Assembly (NCBI GenBank): GCA_029667085.1
Contig: JARUHJ010000001.1
Coordinates: forward strand, 124,001-188,000
Direction of reading: 5' to 3'
Length of the DNA stretch: 64,000 nucleotides
Origin: Deltaproteobacteria bacterium IMCC39524
Lineage (GTDB): Bacteria > Desulfobacterota > Desulfuromonadia > Desulfuromonadales > BM103
Of the stretch, positions 59,712 to 64,000 are shown piece by piece. Positions within the stretch are counted from its first letter, which is position 1; every line of letters starts with the position of its first letter. A program made the position numbers and the translations under genes. The notes beneath the pieces are model-generated. The model was not told where the DNA came from and did no database searches. It was given only the letters and a program-made list of their open reading frames with translations.

Positions 59712-60110
59712 ATGCTTCATAAAGAATTGACCGAGAAGATCCTCGGTGCGTGTTTTGAAGTCAGTAATGAGTTGGGTTGCGGTTTTCTAGAATCTGTTTA
59801 TGAAAAAGCTCTTTCTGTTGTTTTAAAATCTTATCGTCTGAAAGTTGAGAGTCAGGCTGTCTGCAAGGTAAATTTTAGACACCATTGTGTTGGTGAGTTT
59901 CGTGCAGATTTGCTGGTCGAAGATAAGGTTATCGTTGAATTGAAAGCAGTTAAAGCCATTGCTCCAGAACACTTTGCTCAAACCATGAATTATCTTAAAG
60001 TCTCTGGCCTCGATGTTGGCCTTCTTGTTAACTTTGGCAGGCCACGGCTTGAGTATCAAAGAATTCACACTCCTGTTCTCAGCCAGAAGAATCGTCTTGC
60101 TACAACTTAA
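59712..60110 (+). CDS. GxxExxY family protein (PD-(D/E)XK-like)
   Basis: 132 residues with a GGGGGGGG purine run before the ATG. Family signature near the start: ILGACFEVSNELGCGFLESV, then YEKAL, giving the GxxExxY motif. The nuclease-like core FRADLLVEDKVIVELKAVKA has the D..E.K pattern of PD-(D/E)XK folds. The family (PF13366) is of unknown function and is often a lone gene in polysaccharide clusters. It splits gmd from fcl and is flanked by palindromic repeats, so it appears to be an insert. Confidence 0.92.
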   Translation: MLHKELTEKILGACFEVSNELGCGFLESVYEKALSVVLKSYRLKVESQAVCKVNFRHHCVGEFRADLLVEDKVIVELKAVKAIAPEHFAQTMNYLKVSGLDVGLLVNFGRPRLEYQRIHTPVLSQKNRLATT

Positions 60111-60151
60111 ATACATCACGTTAATCAAGTCCATCAAGGTTGATAAAAATT

Positions 60152-61129
60152 ATGAATACTAGCTCAAAAATATTTGTTGCAGGTTCCAATGGTCTGGTTG
60201 GGTCAGCAATTGTGCGTCGTTTGCTGTCCGGTGGTTACACGAATCTGCTGACACCGGAGATCGATGAGCTTGATCTGACAGACCCTAAGGTTGTGGCGGA
60301 GTTTTTTGCCGCTGAAAAGCCGGAATACGTGATCCTGGCCGCGGCTAAGGTGGGTGGCATTCACGCCAACAACACCTATCCGGCCGATTTCATCTACCTG
60401 AACCTGGCGATTCAGAACGCAGTGATCCACCAGGCTTATCTGCATGGTGTGAAGCGCCTGCTATTCCTGGGCTCTTCCTGCATCTATCCCAAAGCGGCGT
60501 CTCAGCCGATGGGCGAGGATGCTCTGCTGACCGGTTTGCTGGAACCGACCAATGAGCCTTACGCGTTGGCCAAAATTGCCGGTCTGAAGATGTGTGAATC
60601 TTACAACCGTCAGTATGGCACCAAGTTTGTGGCGGTGATGCCGACCAACCTTTATGGGCCTGGGGATAACTTCCACCCGGAGAACTCACATGTTTTGCCC
60701 GCGCTCATTCGCCGCTTCCATGAGGCGAAGGCAGAGGGACGCGAAGATGCTGTAACCATCTGGGGCACCGGCACACCGATGCGGGAGTTCCTGTATGTGG
60801 ACGACATGGCAGATGGTTGTGTTTTTGTGATGGAGTCTGACGATGAGACTTTAGCTGAAACGCTGCTGAATTATCCTGACCCCTGTTTCCTGAATCTTGG
60901 CACCGGCGTTGACGTGACGATCCGGGAACTGGCTGAGACAGTCAAGGATGTGGTTGGCTATGAGGGTGGCCTGGAATTCGATTCGACCAAGCCGGACGGC
61001 ACCATGCGCAAGCTGCTTAATGTTTCTCGGGCGAAGAACATGGGTTGGGAAGCAAAGGTTTCCTTACGTGAGGGGATTGAAAAGACGTATCGGTGGTTCC
61101 TGAAAAATAAGGATAATTTTAGAAAATAA
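60152..61129 (+). CDS. fcl: GDP-L-fucose synthase
   Basis: 325 residues from ATG 60152 (in-frame TTG at 60140 is less likely; AAGG lies 13 bases upstream of the ATG). SDR enzyme: [60 protein letters not shown] with the catalytic Ser/Cys, [20 protein letters not shown] (YxxxK) and [20 protein letters not shown]. It is an epimerase/reductase that makes GDP-L-fucose from the Gmd product. Confidence 0.97.
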   Translation: MNTSSKIFVAGSNGLVGSAIVRRLLSGGYTNLLTPEIDELDLTDPKVVAEFFAAEKPEYVILAAAKVGGIHANNTYPADFIYLNLAIQNAVIHQAYLHGVKRLLFLGSSCIYPKAASQPMGEDALLTGLLEPTNEPYALAKIAGLKMCESYNRQYGTKFVAVMPTNLYGPGDNFHPENSHVLPALIRRFHEAKAEGREDAVTIWGTGTPMREFLYVDDMADGCVFVMESDDETLAETLLNYPDPCFLNLGTGVDVTIRELAETVKDVVGYEGGLEFDSTKPDGTMRKLLNVSRAKNMGWEAKVSLREGIEKTYRWFLKNKDNFRK

Positions 61130-61137
61130 AATCTTTA

Positions 61138-61214
61138 TTAACCATGATGAACGGGATGGATGTAAACATGTTTGGTTTTTGGTCTATCGTGTGTATCTAG
61201 TCCATCATGGTTAA
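61138..61214 (+). repeat. Palindromic intergenic element before manC
   Basis: TTAACCATGATG (61138-61149) and CATCATGGTTAA (61203-61214) are perfect 12-bp terminal inverted repeats around a 53-base spacer. The left arm resembles the elements at 59466 and 59581. Confidence 0.85.
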
Positions 61215-61253
61215 ATAGCTTTTCTGGTTTAGTGCTTTATCTAAGGGGTTTTT

Positions 61254-62681
61254 ATGATTGTACCAGTAATTCTAAGCGGTGGAGCAGGCACCCGCCTGTG
61301 GCCCTTATCCCGCGAACTTTATCCAAAACAACTCTTGCCGCTGGTCGGTGAACGAACCATGCTACAGGAAACCGTGCTACGCCTGGAAGGTCTCGCTGAC
61401 CTGGGTGCTCCACTGGTGGTCTGCAACGACGCTCATCGTTTTATGGTTGCCGAGCAGTTGCGCGAGGTGGAGCAGGCGGCGGAGACTGTGATCCTGGAGC
61501 CGGTTGGCCGTAACACGGCTCCGGCCGTTGCTGTGGCGGCTCTGCAGGCTATGGCCGACGGTTCGGATCCGCTCCTGCTGGTGTTGGCTGCCGATCATGT
61601 GATCCGCGACGCCGCGGCTCTCTGTGCTGCCGTCACGGACGGTGTTGATGCGGTGCAGGGCGGTGCGCTGCTGACCTTTGGTATTGTGCCGACAGCACCA
61701 GAAACCGGCTACGGTTATATCCGTAAGGGACAGTCTTTAGCTTCCAGTCCGCAGCTTTCAGTTGAGAATATCTTTGACGTTCGGGAGTTTGTTGAAAAAC
61801 CTGATCTGGCGACGGCCGAGAAGTACCTGGCGAGCGGCGATTATTACTGGAACAGCGGTATGTTCTTCTTTAAGGCTTCGGTCTATCTTGCGGAGCTCGA
61901 GAAAGCTGCACCGGAGATGTTGGCGGCCTGTCGAAAGGCCTGGCAGGGGCGGGCGGCTGATCTTGATTTTACTCGCCTGGATGCCGAGGCTTTTGCGGCT
62001 TGTCCCTCTGATTCCATCGATTATGCGGTGATGGAGAAGACCGATCGCGCCGTGGTGATTCCACTCGATGCCGGCTGGAGCGATGTTGGCTCCTGGGCGG
62101 CGCTCTGGGAGGCTGGTGAAGCCGATGGCCAAGGCAATGTCAGCAGTGGTGATGTAAGCGAAGTTGCCTGTAAAGACAGTTACTTCTACTCTGGCTCACG
62201 TCTGGTTGCGAGTATCGGTCTTGAGAACACAATCGTGGTTGAGACGGCTGATGCTGTGCTGGTTGCCGCCAAGGATCGTGTTCAGGAGGTCAAAGAGATC
62301 GTCTCCCGGCTCAAAACACAAAACCGGGAAGAATACCTGCTGCACAAACGCGTCAACCGTCCCTGGGGTGCCTATGAGGGTCTTGATGCCGGAGACGGCT
62401 TCCTCGTCAAACGAATTACAGTCACGCCTGGGGCAAGGCTTTCACTGCAAAGCCACCAGCATCGCGCCGAGCATTGGGTTGTTGTGCGTGGGGTTGCTGA
62501 AGTGACCTTGGAGAATGTTGTGCAGACGGTTGAGGCCAACCAGTCGATCTATATCCCGATTGGCCATAAGCACCGCTTGGCCAACCCAGGTGATCAGATT
62601 CTTGAGATCATTGAGGTGCAGACGGGGGCTCTGTTGAGTGAAGATGATATTGAGCGGTTTGATGATCAGTATGGTCGGTAA
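61254..62681 (+). CDS. manC: Mannose-1-phosphate guanylyltransferase/mannose-6-phosphate isomerase
   Basis: 475 residues. Nucleotidyltransferase start VPVILSGGAGTRLWPLSREL, YPKQLLPLVG, then VCNDAHRFMVAEQL, VLAADHVIRD, FVEKPDLATAEKYLASGDYY, WNSGMFFFKAS. The C-terminal cupin/isomerase part has RPWGAYEGLDAGDGFLVKRI, then LSLQSHQHRAEHWVVVRG with its metal-binding His residues. It makes GDP-mannose for gmd/fcl and direct use. It is the last EPS gene and is followed by a repeat arm and a bidirectional terminator. Confidence 0.97.
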   Translation: MIVPVILSGGAGTRLWPLSRELYPKQLLPLVGERTMLQETVLRLEGLADLGAPLVVCNDAHRFMVAEQLREVEQAAETVILEPVGRNTAPAVAVAALQAMADGSDPLLLVLAADHVIRDAAALCAAVTDGVDAVQGGALLTFGIVPTAPETGYGYIRKGQSLASSPQLSVENIFDVREFVEKPDLATAEKYLASGDYYWNSGMFFFKASVYLAELEKAAPEMLAACRKAWQGRAADLDFTRLDAEAFAACPSDSIDYAVMEKTDRAVVIPLDAGWSDVGSWAALWEAGEADGQGNVSSGDVSEVACKDSYFYSGSRLVASIGLENTIVVETADAVLVAAKDRVQEVKEIVSRLKTQNREEYLLHKRVNRPWGAYEGLDAGDGFLVKRITVTPGARLSLQSHQHRAEHWVVVRGVAEVTLENVVQTVEANQSIYIPIGHKHRLANPGDQILEIIEVQTGALLSEDDIERFDDQYGR

Positions 62682-62860
62682 GCTTTTGTTCACCACAGAG
62701 GGCACAGAGGTCACGGAGACAACCGAAGTATCCCGGTCCAAGGCTTATGCGATCTGGTTGTTGAATCAGCGACGTCGTGATGAGGCCTTTACCGTACGGT
62801 CTGACCATGGTGCCAGCTCAGACTAGCGATTTTTTGACCCAGATGGCGTTATGTGTAGAC

Positions 62861-62896
62861 AACAAAGCCCGGCTGAATTTTCAGCCGGGCTTTGTT
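62861..62896 (+). terminator. Bidirectional terminator between manC and rdgC
   Basis: AACAAAGCCCGGCTGA (62861-62876) and TCAGCCGGGCTTTGTT (62881-62896) form a perfect 16-bp stem with a 4-base loop. A and T runs on either side let it work for the two converging genes. Confidence 0.9.
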
Positions 62897-62915
62897 ACGA
62901 ACTGTCGTAATGGTT

Positions 62916-64000
62916 TTAAGCTTGAGCCAAAGCAGTCCTGATCTCCTGCTCCTTCTGTGCCCAACCCTGGTCGAGGCGCTGCGCAAGGAAAGTCGCAAAA
63001 AGGCTGTTAAAGAGCTGTAAGCCTTCTTCTAACAGATACATCCTTTCAAAGAAAACCGCTTCGCGTTCCATCTCCGGATCTGTGATGTCATCCTTTTCCA
63101 GGGTGACAGCCGGAGCCTTGAACGATGCAAAATGAAAAGTGTCGCCTTTCAGAGTCATTTTCCACTGCTTATCCTGCTTCTCTATGTAAAGGACTGCCTC
63201 GTGAATCTCTTTGCCCCCCTGTAAGGCTGTGCGGACCTCACTGAAGTGATCCTGCGGTCCGGTGACCGTGACTTTCTGTACGCCGCTTTCACTACTGAAG
63301 GCCAAGAGCAGACGATCGTTGAGGTAGGCGACAAAACTGTCGCCAGCGTCTGCAGGCCCCGGTTGATTTACGGCGTATTCAGAGGCGGCGTTCATCGTCT
63401 CGTGCATCAGCCAGAGCAGGAAATCGGTGCCGAGCCACTGGTTCGCTTCGATCTGCTCCAAAACCGCATCACTGCCGCTGCGATTGGCCTGGCTGAGGGC
63501 AGGTTGCAGAGCTTCGTCGATCACCTGGCCCGCACGCGCGATAGGGTGTATCGGCACCAGGCGCAAACCTTCAAAGCTCTTCTTGAACTGGTCTACAAAG
63601 AGATCAACTGCATTTGTGCCGAGGGCGCTGAAGGTGATCATGTTGCTGCGGGTATCCCAGACGGCATCGTAGATCGCCGGCGCTGGCAGGGTTTTTGAGA
63701 AAAGGTTGCCGCGCACGGCGTCACGCAGATCTTCGCGTTGCTGCTTGGGGACGCGTTTGAATTGCGGATTGGCTGCCAGCCACTCTTCTTCAGCTTTTAG
63801 AATATAGGGTTTGAGTAACGCGGTTGGCAGCTTGCGTTGGTCGCGACGCAGGGAGAAGGCCAGGTAGTGATCGTGCTGGAACGTATGCAGGCCGTTAAAG
63901 TCGCTTTCCTGATAATCATCCAACTGCACCCAGCCACTCGATAGCTCTTCACTGGTTTGTTCTATGGAACGAAAACCGTCATTGGCAAGACCTTCGCCGA
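62916..64000 (-). CDS. rdgC: Recombination-associated protein RdgC, 5' partial
   Basis: The minus-strand frame stays open to the window edge, so the start lies beyond it; the GTG at 63929 is an internal codon. About 361 residues are seen. FRSIEQTSEELSSGWVQLDD near the visible N-terminus, HYLAFSLRRDQRKLPTALLK, VPKQQREDLRDAVRGNLF and DFLLWLMHETMNAASEY are characteristic RdgC stretches. RdgC forms a ring that binds double-stranded DNA and limits RecA filament growth. It is convergent with the EPS locus, and the strong terminator separates them. It probably marks the right boundary of the accessory region. Confidence 0.93.
   Translation of the reverse strand, partial: GEGLANDGFRSIEQTSEELSSGWVQLDDYQESDFNGLHTFQHDHYLAFSLRRDQRKLPTALLKPYILKAEEEWLAANPQFKRVPKQQREDLRDAVRGNLFSKTLPAPAIYDAVWDTRSNMITFSALGTNAVDLFVDQFKKSFEGLRLVPIHPIARAGQVIDEALQPALSQANRSGSDAVLEQIEANQWLGTDFLLWLMHETMNAASEYAVNQPGPADAGDSFVAYLNDRLLLAFSSESGVQKVTVTGPQDHFSEVRTALQGGKEIHEAVLYIEKQDKQWKMTLKGDTFHFASFKAPAVTLEKDDITDPEMEREAVFFERMYLLEEGLQLFNSLFATFLAQRLDQGWAQKEQEIRTALAQA

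Noticed and set aside
63246-63698. 150-codon plus-strand frame
   Set aside because: It is antisense to rdgC and a shadow of its codon pattern.

Overview
The window looks like a Gram-negative, probably Desulfuromonadales-type (Geobacter/Pelobacter/Desulfuromonas-like Desulfobacterota) chromosome. The pointers are two GEMM-I cyclic-di-GMP riboswitches, lipid A deacylase and OmpA-type envelope genes, RdgC at the right edge and the overall exopolysaccharide (EPS) gene content. The genus is an inference; no rRNA or other marker gene is present.

Layout. (1) 1-10.4 kb: a tight operon with a giant secreted beta-propeller/Ig-like protein (open at the window edge), a smaller secreted protein sharing its C-terminal domain, a fibronectin-III protein, a 90-residue membrane-targeted peptide and a PqqD/HPr-kinase-like protein. 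A gene-free stretch follows, ending in a 23-bp tRNA/tmRNA 3'-end fragment plus a strong terminator, which looks like the far end of an integrated island. (2) 11-20 kb: ordinary chromosome with a MazG-like pyrophosphohydrolase, an EamA transporter, a NodIJ-like ABC exporter, HlyIII, LpxR, an OmpA lipoprotein and small envelope proteins. (3) 20.5-62.7 kb: one very large EPS locus. It contains dTDP-sugar genes (rfbBAC), a sulfate-activation set (cysD, cysNC, cysQ and a DUF2061-APS-kinase-like fusion), acyltransferases, a pyruvyltransferase, flippase, polymerase, PAPS sulfotransferase, glycosyltransferases, an MBOAT/AlgJ-like pair, a second peptide/kinase module with its nucleotidyltransferase, and a Wza/Wzc/CpsB/beta-barrel export operon. 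GDP-fucose and GDP-mannose genes close it. (4) 62.9-64 kb: rdgC on the opposite strand, cut by the window edge.

How the genes fit together. The polyprenyl glycosylphosphotransferase starts a lipid-linked repeat unit. Glycosyltransferases build it from dTDP-, GDP- and UDP-sugars, and it is decorated with acyl, pyruvyl and (inferred) sulfate groups. Wzx flips it, Wzy-like proteins polymerise it, and Wzc/Wza/beta-barrel proteins export it under CpsB control. Two class-I c-di-GMP riboswitches precede two EPS segments, so the locus is probably switched with the biofilm state.

The most unusual content is: (a) two copies of a small RR-motif peptide next to a PqqD-HprK-like kinase, one with an NTP_transf_5 nucleotidyltransferase, which looks like a peptide-modification system; (b) different heptanucleotide tandem arrays beside the stop codons of several EPS genes, with possible traces inside two coding loops; (c) short remnants of paralogous EPS genes, showing repeated remodelling; (d) PAPS-making genes and a sulfotransferase in the same EPS locus, suggesting a sulfated polymer.
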